A stretch of DNA of 64,000 nucleotides from Sediminitomix flava (lineage in GTDB: Bacteria > Bacteroidota > Bacteroidia > Cytophagales > Flammeovirgaceae): assembly GCF_003149185.1 (NCBI RefSeq), contig NZ_QGDO01000006.1, positions 248,001-312,000 of the forward strand, in the 5' to 3' direction. Within the stretch, counting starts at the first letter, position 1. Every line of letters begins with the position of its first letter. The notes beneath the pieces were generated by a model that worked only from the letters and a program-made list of their open reading frames with translations, searched no databases and was not told where the DNA came from. The position numbers were made by a program, and so were the translations under genes. Positions 1 to 8,799 of the stretch are shown one piece after another.

Positions 1-1689
1 GCAAGAGCCATCAGAAGAGACAATAGAGATGTGAAAGAACCTTTTGACCCGATTGATATTGCCTCGAAAGGAGCACTTGTGATTTCAGCATCTCAAGATT
101 ATGAGTTAGCGAAAGAGTTTACGGATCCCGATGGGCAAAAACATGGTGCTTTTACTTACGCATTTATGAAGGCACTTCGGGAAAGCTCACCGAATGAATC
201 GGCTTTGAATCTTTTCAAAAGAACTCGTTCTATTCTTTTATATATGGGAGTGCCTAGTCAACATCCTGTTTTTGAAGGGAATATTTCACGCTCTCGCCTT
301 ACCCTTTTTGGCTCAGAATCTGAAGAGAAATATACCAAAGTAGCTATTTCTGATAAAGAAAAAGATGTAGTAGAACTAGATGGAGGATTTGCGATTGGTT
401 TATCACCAGGAACTACTTTAGCAAGTTTGAATGAAGATGGAGTAGAACTGCAAGTTACTGAAATGACGGATATCAATAGTTGTTTGGCAAAGGTGATTAA
501 TGGAAAGCTGGGAGATATCGAGATTGGTGATTTTTATCGAATTACAGGAATGCCATTTATAGGAAATAGGGCATTGAAAGTTTGGTATTCGTGTAGCAAT
601 TATAAAGCTGAAGACCTCAAGGAATTACATAATGGTATAGGTAAAATAGCCTCCAAATATGAACTCAAGGTATTAGAGGAACTGACTGTAGAAGATGTTT
701 CTATCAAATGTATTTTTGATGGTACAGCTTGGCAGTTGGTCAATCATTGTGGAGAAAAAAGAATGTTACCTATCAAATTTGATGAAGCTAGTTTTGAAGA
801 AGGAATTAAGAGTCTAGTGAATTCGGGTTGTATGGAGTTTGGAAATACCATTTGGGTCAATTATCCTCCTGTAAAAGGTGTCGGAGACCTTATGGAAAAG
901 ACATTTCTACATGAAGGTTCGGGAGTAGAAAAAACATTGAGTATCCCTGAAGCAACTTATTGGCTAAGTGGTAGATTCAATAAAAGTGGGCAGCTAGAAT
1001 ATGCTTGGTATTACTCTGAACTTTCGGCAGAGCTTTACCCACTGCCTAACCGAACCAATTGGGTACTTTATGATTCTGATCGTACAACATTTGAAAGTCT
1101 TTATAGAAGCAGTAATCAAATCTCTAAATTATATGCTTGGATGACCTTGCCTTCACCTAGCAATGATGCTTCATTTCCTTATTCCTTAGCGATTAGGGAT
1201 GTTATCTCTAAAAAGGTGATCAAAGATGGAAATACAATTGAAGGTTCTGTCTATGAATTTGTGATGATGCGTGACGAGGCTTTATTTAAAAAGTGGAATA
1301 GGCGAGACCGTTTTATTTACATTTTTATGATGGATAGTAACGGGCAAATGACACTTGTTTTTCCTCGAAATAGTAGTGTAGAGAATAATACTTATACTTT
1401 GGCCAAGAGTGAAGGAGGAAAGTATTTGGAGGAAGTTGTTATTCCGAAAAGTAAATTTAGGGTAGGTCCGCCTTATGGCGCAGACACGTTCTTTATGCTT
1501 TCTAGTAAAGAACCTTTAAATGACCCTTGGGTCTTGGAAAGCCCTGCGGTGGTTACACGCGGAGGAGCAAAAGTTCAGAATCCGATTGATATACTCCTAA
1601 ACAGAGGTGTACAAAGAGGCGATAAAAAAGCCTCGAATTCATCTGATTGGTATATTGAAAGATTTACATTGTATAGTCAAGGAGAATAA
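1..1689 (+). CDS. Caspase-family (C14-like) protein with C-terminal DUF4384-like region, 5'-truncated
   Basis: The reading frame is open to the first base of the window, so the true start lies upstream; the GTG at 31 is not taken as a start. The first ~60 residues match the end of a bacterial caspase (peptidase C14) fold: a strand ending in VISASQ, then E-x-A-x-E and HGAFTYAFMKAL. The catalytic His and Cys would lie upstream of the window. The last ~170 residues (W-Y-I-E-R near the stop; YIFMMDSNGQMTLVFPR about 100 residues before it) resemble DUF4384, which often follows such domains. No membrane segment is visible in this part. A 17-bp hairpin terminator follows. Family call is fair; substrate and role are unknown. 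Confidence 0.7.
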   Translation, partial: ARAIRRDNRDVKEPFDPIDIASKGALVISASQDYELAKEFTDPDGQKHGAFTYAFMKALRESSPNESALNLFKRTRSILLYMGVPSQHPVFEGNISRSRLTLFGSESEEKYTKVAISDKEKDVVELDGGFAIGLSPGTTLASLNEDGVELQVTEMTDINSCLAKVINGKLGDIEIGDFYRITGMPFIGNRALKVWYSCSNYKAEDLKELHNGIGKIASKYELKVLEELTVEDVSIKCIFDGTAWQLVNHCGEKRMLPIKFDEASFEEGIKSLVNSGCMEFGNTIWVNYPPVKGVGDLMEKTFLHEGSGVEKTLSIPEATYWLSGRFNKSGQLEYAWYYSELSAELYPLPNRTNWVLYDSDRTTFESLYRSSNQISKLYAWMTLPSPSNDASFPYSLAIRDVISKKVIKDGNTIEGSVYEFVMMRDEALFKKWNRRDRFIYIFMMDSNGQMTLVFPRNSSVENNTYTLAKSEGGKYLEEVVIPKSKFRVGPPYGADTFFMLSSKEPLNDPWVLESPAVVTRGGAKVQNPIDILLNRGVQRGDKKASNSSDWYIERFTLYSQGE

Positions 1690-1710
1690 TCTTCTCATGA
1701 ATTATTATAA

Positions 1711-1764
1711 ATAAAGTAAAGAAGCTAGTTCGGAGTATGAAATAGCTTCTTTACTTTATATTTT
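1711..1764 (+). terminator. Intrinsic terminator after the caspase-family gene
   Basis: A 17-bp perfect inverted repeat (1711-1727 with 1743-1759, 15-nt loop) is followed by a T-rich tail (TATTTTT). It ends the caspase-family transcript before the separately placed foldase gene. Confidence 0.85.
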
Positions 1765-1833
1765 TCATTCTAATATTCCGATTCGCTAATAATTCCTATC
1801 TTGCTATGATAAGATTATAAATATCGAGCAAGG

Positions 1834-4119
1834 ATGAAGAAGTCATTTTTATACCTACTTTTTCTGACAGCACTGATAGGCTGTCAATCACTTCAAAAGA
1901 ATACAAAATCCTCCAACATAGCGGAAACAATCTCAGAACCTCTTCTTACTGTGGATAGCCTAGAGGTATCCAAAGATGAGTTTTTGTATTTGTATGACAA
2001 AAATTATGGAAAAGAAGCAAACGCTTATTCCGATGAGAGTCTGAAAGAATACCTAGATCGTTACCAAGTTTTTAAGCTGAAAGTAGCGGAAGCTTACAGT
2101 AGAGGTTTAGATAAAGACCCTGCTTTGAAGCAAGAATATGAGATGTATCAGAAACAACTTGCAGATTCTTATTTAAAAGGTCGTGAGTTTTCTGATGCGA
2201 TTATTAAGGAAGCTTATGAACGTTTGAATAACGAAGTGGAGGCCTCACATATTCTTATTCGTGTGAGTGAAGATGCTCCTGAAGAAGATACTTTAGCTGC
2301 TTTTCAAAAAATCACTGAGATCAGAACAAGAGTTTTGAATGGTGAAGATTTTGGAACTGTGGCTCAAACTTCATCTGAAGATCCTTCAGCTAAGAAAAAC
2401 AAAGGATACTTAGGCTATTTTACAGCATTCCAAATGGTTTACCCTTTTGAATCGGGAGCCTTTAATACTCCTTCAGGGGAAATCTCGGAGATTGTACGTT
2501 CTTCTTTTGGTTACCATATTATCAAGGTACACTCTAAAAGAGAAGTAAAAGGAAAGTATCAGATGGCACATATTCTTCTTTCTGTACCGAAACAATTTGA
2601 TGAAGCTCAAAAGTTGAAGGTAAAGGAGAAGGCTGATGCAATCTATGAAAAATTGATGGCAGGGGAAGATTGGAATACAATCTGTCAGCAATTCTCTCAA
2701 GATACGCGTTCATCTCGAAATGGCGGAATTATGCCTCCTGTAAGACTAAGTAGTGTTCCTAAACCAATCGCAGAGGGGGTAAGATCATTATCTCAAGAAG
2801 GTGAAATCACTGAACCTGTACGTACGCAATACGGCTGGCATATTGTGAAGCTGATCGAAATTCAGCCTATGCCTTCATTTGAAGAAATGGAGCCAGAATT
2901 GAAAAAGCGAATGAAGAGAGATGCTAGAGCAGAAGTTTCCCAACAAAAATATTTAGCACAGCTAAAGCTTGATTACGATTTTGAAGTAAATGAAAAGTTG
3001 AAAGCAAGTGCATTGGCTAGTTTCGATTCTACTTTGCTAGAGGGGAAATGGAAACAAGTTCCAAATAAGCAAGACAAAAAGATTGTACTAAAAGTAGGAA
3101 GTGAGCGAAAGTCACTACAATCTTTCTATGAGTTTGTGACGACAAGACAAAATCCTCAGAAAGGGAAAAACTTGAAAAGATATAGCTCACAATTGTGGGA
3201 AGAGTTTGAGACAGAAAGTGTGATGGCTTATGAGCGTACACAGTTACCAAATAAATACCCTGAATACAGATACTTACTCAAAGAGTATAAAGAGGGGATT
3301 ATGCTTTTCAGTATAATGGAATCTGAAGTATGGGGTAAAGCTGCCAAAGACACTTTGGGAATGAAACAATACTACGAAGGTCATTTGGACAAGTACATGT
3401 GGAATGAGCGAATGAAAGCCAAAGTGTATAATGCAGGTAATCAACGTACTTTAGAAAAAGTAGAAGAAGCTCTTGAGCTAGGACGCTTTGAGATTATTCC
3501 TTCAGAGGTAGTACAGCTTTCTTACAGACGAAATTATACGAACCTCACATCTACACACAAAAGAGATTTACGTAAGGTTGCTAATCTTCTGAAAGAAAAC
3601 TCAAACTATCAGATTGCATTTTATATGCCACTAAGAAGTTCTGAAAGTGCAGGTATCGCCACGAAGCGTTTGACTAAAACAGAAGCTTATTTGAAAACAC
3701 TGGGTATTCAGTCAGATCGAATTGTGACAACAACGAAATCAGAAGGGAAAGCAGGTACACTCCAAATCGTTTATTACGATACAGACCTTAGTCAATTAGA
3801 AACTAAGCTGAATGAAGAGAATGTTTTAGCATTGAATATCTCTGAAGAAGTAATTGATAAATCAGACAAAAGAGTTGAGCAAGGACAGCTTACTTGGGGA
3901 GTCGAAAGTCAGTCGATTTACACTGAAAATAACCGTTCAATTTTGGTTGTAGCCGAAGAGATTTTACCACCTTCTCCGAAAAAATATAAAGAGGTAAGAG
4001 GCAAGGTAATGGCAGATTATCAAGACTTTTTAGAAAAGCAGTGGGTAGAAGATCTACGTCAGAAATACCCAGTCACTATAAACGATTCGATCTTCCAAAG
4101 TATAGCTTTGCAGCCTTAG
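1834..4119 (+). CDS. Parvulin-type peptidyl-prolyl isomerase lipoprotein (SurA/PpiC-like)
   Basis: The N-terminus is a lipoprotein signal with lipobox LIGC (Cys16), so it should be an envelope-anchored periplasmic foldase. Two parvulin domains are clear: residues ~135-235 (start VEASHILIRV, end FGYHIIKV) and ~243-345 (start QMAHILLSV, end YGWHIVKL). The N-terminal ~110 residues look like the helical chaperone part of SurA. Residues ~562-648 read like a degenerate OmpA/MotB-type domain, with LLKENSNYQIAF followed by TKTEAYLKTLGIQSDRI. At 761 residues it is much longer than E. coli SurA (428), as is common for Bacteroidetes homologues with extra C-terminal regions. Likely role is outer-membrane protein folding. 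It is probably monocistronic. Confidence 0.85.
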   Translation: MKKSFLYLLFLTALIGCQSLQKNTKSSNIAETISEPLLTVDSLEVSKDEFLYLYDKNYGKEANAYSDESLKEYLDRYQVFKLKVAEAYSRGLDKDPALKQEYEMYQKQLADSYLKGREFSDAIIKEAYERLNNEVEASHILIRVSEDAPEEDTLAAFQKITEIRTRVLNGEDFGTVAQTSSEDPSAKKNKGYLGYFTAFQMVYPFESGAFNTPSGEISEIVRSSFGYHIIKVHSKREVKGKYQMAHILLSVPKQFDEAQKLKVKEKADAIYEKLMAGEDWNTICQQFSQDTRSSRNGGIMPPVRLSSVPKPIAEGVRSLSQEGEITEPVRTQYGWHIVKLIEIQPMPSFEEMEPELKKRMKRDARAEVSQQKYLAQLKLDYDFEVNEKLKASALASFDSTLLEGKWKQVPNKQDKKIVLKVGSERKSLQSFYEFVTTRQNPQKGKNLKRYSSQLWEEFETESVMAYERTQLPNKYPEYRYLLKEYKEGIMLFSIMESEVWGKAAKDTLGMKQYYEGHLDKYMWNERMKAKVYNAGNQRTLEKVEEALELGRFEIIPSEVVQLSYRRNYTNLTSTHKRDLRKVANLLKENSNYQIAFYMPLRSSESAGIATKRLTKTEAYLKTLGIQSDRIVTTTKSEGKAGTLQIVYYDTDLSQLETKLNEENVLALNISEEVIDKSDKRVEQGQLTWGVESQSIYTENNRSILVVAEEILPPSPKKYKEVRGKVMADYQDFLEKQWVEDLRQKYPVTINDSIFQSIALQP

Positions 4120-4165
4120 TTTAACTAAATTGTTTAATGTTAGTTAATATACTGTAAGCGCTGAT

Positions 4166-4173
4166 TAACTTTG
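4166..4173 (+). promoter_or_regulatory. Possible -7 box of the response regulator gene
   Basis: TAACTTTG fits the Bacteroidetes TAnnTTTG element. No clear TTTG is seen about 19 bases upstream (only TTAG), so support is partial. It would give a ~95-nt untranslated leader. Confidence 0.4.
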
Positions 4174-4274
4174 TGTTAAATCTGTTGCTTGAAAGGGACA
4201 GACTAGGAAGAAACGAGTAAATACTTGTAATTTTATGGATATCCATTAGGATTTAGCTATTCAAAAAAATTGGT

Positions 4275-4973
4275 ATGGACAATAAGAAGTACAAGGTTCT
4301 GGTAGTTGATGATGAGCCAGATATCGTAGAGATTCTTACTTACAACTTGAATGCAGAAGGCTATGATGTATATTCTGCTTCGAATGGTAAAAAAGGCGTA
4401 GATAAGGCAAAAGAGATTCAACCAGACTTGGTTTTGATGGATATCATGATGCCAGTGATGGACGGAGTAGAAGCGTGTCGTCGTATCAAAGAGATACCAC
4501 AAACTTCTAAAGCGTATATCATTTTCTTGACAGCCAGAGCTGAAGAATATTCTGAAATTGCAGCCTTCGATGTTGGTGGAGACGATTATATTGTAAAGCC
4601 AGTAAAGCCTCGTGCTTTGATGAAGCGTATTAAGACTGTTCTTGAGCGTAAGCAAGAAACTACTGGAGAAGAAGATAGAGATGTATTGAGTAGAGGCAAA
4701 TTCACTATTGACCGTACAAGTTATACGCTTTTCGTAGAAGGAGAGCCAATGACTTTACCGAAAAAAGAATTTGAATTACTTTACTTCTTAGCTCGTAATC
4801 CGAAGAAAGTATTTAGCCGTGATGAGCTTCTGAAGAATATTTGGGGTTCTGACGTATATGTACTTGCTCGTACTGTAGATGTACACATTCGTAGAGTAAG
4901 AGAAAAAATCGGAAATGAATTTATCAAGACCGTAAAAGGTGTAGGATATAAGTTTGAAGTCCATGAAAACTAA
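4275..4973 (+). CDS. OmpR/PhoB-family response regulator
   Basis: This is a DNA-binding two-component regulator of 232 residues. The receiver domain spans residues ~5-120, with acidic pocket D12/D13, phosphoacceptor D56 (LVLMDIMMP), the conserved Thr in FLTARA and Lys in VKPVKP. A winged-helix output domain covers ~135-230 and ends in the typical RTVDVHIRRVREKIG and VKGVGYKF motifs. The next gene is a PhoR-like histidine kinase on the same strand, almost certainly its partner. A hairpin terminator and separate promoter lie between the two, so they may not be strictly co-transcribed. PhoB-like by architecture; the signal is not evident. Confidence 0.92.
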   Translation: MDNKKYKVLVVDDEPDIVEILTYNLNAEGYDVYSASNGKKGVDKAKEIQPDLVLMDIMMPVMDGVEACRRIKEIPQTSKAYIIFLTARAEEYSEIAAFDVGGDDYIVKPVKPRALMKRIKTVLERKQETTGEEDRDVLSRGKFTIDRTSYTLFVEGEPMTLPKKEFELLYFLARNPKKVFSRDELLKNIWGSDVYVLARTVDVHIRRVREKIGNEFIKTVKGVGYKFEVHEN

Positions 4974-5010
4974 TTTCATGTGGTTTTAAATCTAGCATAA
5001 TAATTTAGGC

Positions 5011-5051
5011 GAAGCCTCCTGTTAACTGATTTTCAGATGACGGGAGGCTTT
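5011..5051 (+). terminator. Terminator-like hairpin between regulator and kinase
   Basis: AAGCCTCCTGT (5012-5022) pairs with ACGGGAGGCTT (5040-5050) over 11 bp with one G-U pair, and the loop holds a further CTGA/TCAG stem. The T-run after it is broken (TTTCGTACTTTTG), so termination may be partial. It contains an in-frame ATG (5037) that is therefore a poor start for the kinase. Confidence 0.65.
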
Positions 5052-5053
5052 CG

Positions 5054-5061
5054 TACTTTTG
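5054..5061 (+). promoter_or_regulatory. Candidate -7 box of the histidine kinase gene
   Basis: TACTTTTG is an exact TAnnTTTG match lying just after the hairpin and ~24 bases before the ATG at 5085. The upstream -33 position reads TTTC rather than TTTG (5031-5034). It supports a separate transcript for the kinase. Confidence 0.45.
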
Positions 5062-5084
5062 TGTTTTCAAAATTAGATAGGAAT

Positions 5085-6149
5085 ATGTGGTTTAGCTCGA
5101 AAGCGGTTTCTTTTTTACTAGCAAGTTGCGTTTCGCTTATTACGGTCGCCTTTTTGAGTCTACTCAATGGAGTAGATTGGGTGGTTTATGTGGTAGCAGG
5201 AACAATTTCTTTTTCATCAGCTTTTATTTTGACTTATGTGACTTTGGAATTTATGATCTTCAGAGAGCTGAACAAAGTCAATAATCAGATAGAAATATTA
5301 AAGTCTGAGTCTGTTTCTCCTGAAGAACGAATCAAGATTTTCCAACAAGGGTCTTCTAAGATCTTCCAAAAGATGAATGCAGATATTGCAGACTATGCTC
5401 ACAAGAAGGAAGAAGAGATTGATCGACTGCGAAAAATGGAAATATATCGTAGAGAATTCTTGGCAGATGTTTCTCACGAATTAAAAACTCCTATTTTTGC
5501 AGCCCAAGGTTATATCCTTACCCTTTTGGATGGGGCCATAGACGATGAAAATGTGAGAATGAAGTTCTTGAAACGAGCAGCGAAAAGTTTGAATGGACTT
5601 GATGCTTTAGTAAGAGACCTTCTGACGATTTCTCATATGGAGTCTGGAGAAATTTCGATGGATATGGAAATCTTCGATCTTCAGACATTGGCAACAGATG
5701 TAGTCGACCAACTGGAAGGGAAAGCACACAAGAAAGGCTTAGAAATCTATTATGAAGTAGAAAACGATGACGAAATTGCCATTGAAGGAGATTACAACCG
5801 TATTCGTCAAGTATTGGTAAACCTTGTAACCAACAGTATCAAGTACAATAAAGAAGACGAAGGTTGGGTAAAAGTCATTCTTGAAGACAAAGGCGAGGAA
5901 GTTAATGTTGTTATAGAAGATAATGGTATCGGAATCTCTGAAGAAGATTTGCAAAGAATCTTTGAACGTTTTTACCGAGTAGACAAAAGCCGTTCTAAAA
6001 AGGCAGGAGGAACAGGCCTTGGATTAGCCATTGTAAAACATATTATAGAGGCACATGACTCTAGAATTCATGTGAGTAGCGAATTGGGCAAAGGTACACG
6101 TTGCGAGTTCGCATTGAAGAAATACCAAGATTTAGATGAAGAAGTTTAG
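5085..6149 (+). CDS. PhoR-like sensor histidine kinase
   Basis: Two hydrophobic segments at residues ~8-27 and ~33-57 anchor it in the inner membrane with almost no periplasmic loop. A coiled region, the H-box EFLADVSHELKTP (His131 in this numbering), and an HATPase domain with N, G1 and G2 boxes (NLVTNSIKYN, DNGIGIS, GGTGLGLAIVKHI) follow. I chose the ATG at 5085 (354 residues) because the upstream in-frame ATG at 5037 sits inside a terminator-like hairpin and upstream of a TAnnTTTG box. The absent sensory domain suggests it senses through the membrane or a partner, as PhoR does. It overlaps the next gene by 14 bases. Confidence 0.9.
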   Translation: MWFSSKAVSFLLASCVSLITVAFLSLLNGVDWVVYVVAGTISFSSAFILTYVTLEFMIFRELNKVNNQIEILKSESVSPEERIKIFQQGSSKIFQKMNADIADYAHKKEEEIDRLRKMEIYRREFLADVSHELKTPIFAAQGYILTLLDGAIDDENVRMKFLKRAAKSLNGLDALVRDLLTISHMESGEISMDMEIFDLQTLATDVVDQLEGKAHKKGLEIYYEVENDDEIAIEGDYNRIRQVLVNLVTNSIKYNKEDEGWVKVILEDKGEEVNVVIEDNGIGISEEDLQRIFERFYRVDKSRSKKAGGTGLGLAIVKHIIEAHDSRIHVSSELGKGTRCEFALKKYQDLDEEV

Positions 6150-6852
6150 TATAAAAGATTGTATCCTTTTTGAAAATGACAATTATATCTTGATGAACAA
6201 GCCTCCTTATGTGGCTTCTCTTGACGAAAGAGATTCGACTAGGGATAATATGTTGGGCTTGTTGAGAGAGTATTGTCCTGAAGGAAGGTTGTGTCATCGT
6301 TTGGATAAAGAGACTTCTGGTGTATTAGTGGCAGCAAAAAATGATGAAGCCTACAGAAATCTTTCTATTCAGTTTGAGAATCGTGAAGTTTCCAAAGTCT
6401 ACCATGCAGTAGTTGGAGGCGTTCAGAATTTCAATGAAACGAAAGTAAATTGGCCTATTGCGGTTTCGGGACGTGGAAACGTACGTATCGATACTGTAGA
6501 AGGAAAGCCTTCCCTTACAATTTTCAATACCTTAGAGGCATACAAATCTCATACTTTGGTAGAATGCTTGCCATATACGGGGCGTATGCACCAAATCCGT
6601 ATTCACCTTGCAAGCTTGGAAGCACCAATTGCGGCAGATATTCTGTATGGTGGAAAATTTCCATTCCTTTCAGATATCAAACGCAAGTTTAATTTGAAGC
6701 AGCAGACAGAAGAACAAGCTTTGATTAAAAGGGTAGCACTTCACGCAAGAGCAATTGTTTTCAACGATGTAAACGGAGAACCAATTGCTGCTGAAGCAGA
6801 TTATCCAAAAGACATTAGAGCATTTGTGAATCAGCTAAGAAAAAATAAATAA
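6136..6852 (+). CDS. RluA-family RNA pseudouridine synthase
   Basis: This enzyme isomerises uridine in rRNA or tRNA. The catalytic motif HRLDKETSGVLV (Asp nucleophile) is at residues ~55-66, and the C-terminal substrate motif GRMHQIRIHLAS is intact. There is no N-terminal S4 domain, so it resembles the short RluA/TruC-like class (238 residues). Its start overlaps the kinase end by 14 bases, suggesting translational coupling. A hairpin terminator follows directly. The modified position cannot be told from sequence. Confidence 0.88.
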   Translation: MKKFSIKDCILFENDNYILMNKPPYVASLDERDSTRDNMLGLLREYCPEGRLCHRLDKETSGVLVAAKNDEAYRNLSIQFENREVSKVYHAVVGGVQNFNETKVNWPIAVSGRGNVRIDTVEGKPSLTIFNTLEAYKSHTLVECLPYTGRMHQIRIHLASLEAPIAADILYGGKFPFLSDIKRKFNLKQQTEEQALIKRVALHARAIVFNDVNGEPIAAEADYPKDIRAFVNQLRKNK

Positions 6853-6876
6853 AACACCCTTCTAAAAGGGGTTTTT
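6852..6876 (+). terminator. Terminator after the pseudouridine synthase gene
   Basis: AAAC-A-CCCTT pairs with AAGGG-GTTT (one bulged A, 4-nt loop), followed by a T-run. It overlaps the stop codon region of the upstream gene. Confidence 0.7.
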
Positions 6877-6918
6877 GAAGTGATACAGACATTGTTTGTA
6901 TCACTTTTTTTATGAAAA

Positions 6919-6945
6919 AAGCCCAGTAAAATATTTACTGGGCTT
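6919..6945 (-). terminator. Terminator of the galactose mutarotase gene
   Basis: A 12-bp perfect stem (6919-6930 with 6934-6945, loop ATA). On the minus strand it is followed by TTTTTCATAAAAAA, giving the expected U-tract. Confidence 0.85.
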
Positions 6946-6986
6946 AGTAGTGATCGATAAGTTGTTGTTATGAACAGGATTACGTT

Positions 6987-8054
6987 TTAGCGAATCCCGA
7001 ATTTGAGTATTGTTTTCTCAGAATATAACCTCCCTTTTTCCAATAAGGTAGATGGAAAATGTGAATGATTCGGGCTGTCAGGATAGTATTGAGCTTCTAG
7101 TGCTAGCCCTGCATGTTTTTCAAAAGTATTCCCTTGTGTATTTTCAAAATTGTGCAAAGAATTTCCTGTATAAAGATGAACAGATGGATAGGTTGTGTAC
7201 ACATCTAATGTTCTTCTGGAATTAGGTTCGTAGACCGATGCGGCATGTTTGAGTACTTCTTTTTCGGCAGAATTCAATACCCAATCATGGTCAAATCCTG
7301 ATGTGAGTTTGACTTGTTCGTAATCTGTATCTATATGTTTTCCTAAAACTTTTTCGGATGTAAAGTCCATCGGAGAGCCGCTTACAGGCATCAGTTCTCC
7401 ACTAGGAATATGGTTTTCATTGAGGTGTAAAAATCGATCAGCATATAATCGAATTTGATGATCTAAGCAATTCCCACTTTTAGCTCCTTTCAAGTTGTAG
7501 TAGGTGTGGTTGGTTATATTGACATGCGTATCTTCATCAGAAACTGCTTCAAAATCTATTCTGAGTTCATTTTTATCATTCAGATAGTAGGTTGTGTTTA
7601 CCTGCAAGTTACCAGGGTAGCCTTCTTCTAAGTGTTTTGCCACGAAAGTAAATCGAACACCAACTCTGTCATTTTCACGGATTCGTGTACCAGTCCAGAG
7701 CTTTCGATCAAAACCTTCTACACCTCCATTAAGGTGGTTTGGTGCTTGATTTTGAGCTAGTGCATACTCTTTGTCTCCAATCCTAAATTTTCCTTCATTT
7801 ATCTTACCCGCAAACCTTCCGATAGTTCCACCAAGAAAAGGATGTTCACCATTATGATAGTAGGCATAAAAACTTTCATGATTGAGAGTGATTTCATCAT
7901 TCATACCATCGGCATCATTTGTTTTGATTGAGGCGATCATAGCTCCAAAATCCGATAGTGCAATTTGAGTTCCTAGGTTATTCTTCAACGTATACAATGA
8001 GACAACTCTTCCATCATCGAGAGTCCCCCAGCTCTGTTTGTGTATTGTCAACAT
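6987..8054 (-). CDS. galM: Galactose mutarotase (aldose 1-epimerase)
   Basis: It interconverts alpha and beta anomers of galactose and related hexoses in the cytoplasm. Family motifs are present: substrate-binding NHLNGG and FDRKLW, the catalytic His in VNITNHTYYNLKG, and the catalytic Glu in LALEAQYYPDSPNH near the C-terminus. I start at the ATG at 8054 (355 residues, normal family length). The frame stays open for 34 more upstream codons, but these encode low-complexity, non-family sequence. It is monocistronic with its own terminator. No other galactose genes lie beside it. Confidence 0.92.
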   Translation of the reverse strand: MLTIHKQSWGTLDDGRVVSLYTLKNNLGTQIALSDFGAMIASIKTNDADGMNDEITLNHESFYAYYHNGEHPFLGGTIGRFAGKINEGKFRIGDKEYALAQNQAPNHLNGGVEGFDRKLWTGTRIRENDRVGVRFTFVAKHLEEGYPGNLQVNTTYYLNDKNELRIDFEAVSDEDTHVNITNHTYYNLKGAKSGNCLDHQIRLYADRFLHLNENHIPSGELMPVSGSPMDFTSEKVLGKHIDTDYEQVKLTSGFDHDWVLNSAEKEVLKHAASVYEPNSRRTLDVYTTYPSVHLYTGNSLHNFENTQGNTFEKHAGLALEAQYYPDSPNHSHFPSTLLEKGRLYSEKTILKFGIR

Positions 8055-8281
8055 GATAGCTTGTGTTAAAGTGTAAAATTGGTTAAGAGTAAGCGATAAT
8101 TTGATAATTGTTGTAAATATATGTAAAAAATACACTTGTTTAAGCAAAAGCTCCAAACTGATTTTTAGGATTATATTCGTACTTCTGAATAAAAAGCATT
8201 TATTTCAAACAAAAACAACGGATTCGTTTTTAGTATTGTGTTGAAAATCACATTCAAGAAATTTATTCTATAGTAAGAAGT

Positions 8282-8788
8282 ATGAAAAAAATACAGTTGT
8301 GGGTGGTACTTCCCATTATTTTTTTGAGTTTGGGACTAGCAGTTTCTAAGTTAGGTGTTCTGGATGATGTTGGGATAGAAGTACAAGAACAGGAAGGGTT
8401 TCGATTAGTAGGGAAAGAGTTCAATGGAACCGTAGATGATAAAAAACTTGGTAAGATAATGGAAGAGGTCTATGGCTTATCGGAACAAACACAGCTACAA
8501 TATGTGGTGTATTATCAAGGAAATCCTGATCAGTCAGACGAAGCCATCAATATATTTATTGGGTTAAAAACTTCTGAAAATCTGGAAGGTGATTTTAAAG
8601 AATTGGTGTTGAAACCTTATAAGGCAGTCCGAACTGAAATAGAAAATAGCTTTTTTGCACCAAACCCTGCCAATGTAAACAAAGCCATTAAAGAGTATGC
8701 GGCGCAGCATCAACTAAAGCTAGAAGATACTTATATTGAGTTTTATGACGACAATAAAGTAATTACGGAGATTGTCTGTGCGGAATAA
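8282..8788 (+). CDS. Membrane-anchored protein of unknown function, possibly GyrI-like
   Basis: The 168-residue product has one N-terminal hydrophobic segment (residues ~5-24), either an uncleaved anchor or a signal, and then a compact soluble domain of ~140 residues. The alternating strand/helix pattern (YVVYYQGNP, IFIGLKTS, TYIEFYDD) is reminiscent of GyrI/effector-binding domains; this is a weak resemblance by eye only. It sits 11 bases upstream of a histidine kinase gene, so the two are probably co-transcribed and the product may feed a signal to the kinase. Function not recognised. Confidence 0.6.
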   Translation: MKKIQLWVVLPIIFLSLGLAVSKLGVLDDVGIEVQEQEGFRLVGKEFNGTVDDKKLGKIMEEVYGLSEQTQLQYVVYYQGNPDQSDEAINIFIGLKTSENLEGDFKELVLKPYKAVRTEIENSFFAPNPANVNKAIKEYAAQHQLKLEDTYIEFYDDNKVITEIVCAE

Positions 8789-8799
8789 TAGCAAAGTAG

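Noticed and set aside
4257-4655. 132-codon minus-strand frame opposite the response regulator
   Set aside because: It is a shadow of a well-defined receiver domain, with no family resemblance of its own.
5037-5084. Upstream ATG for the PhoR-like kinase
   Set aside because: It lies in the 3' arm of a terminator-like hairpin and before a promoter box; the added residues are not membrane-like.
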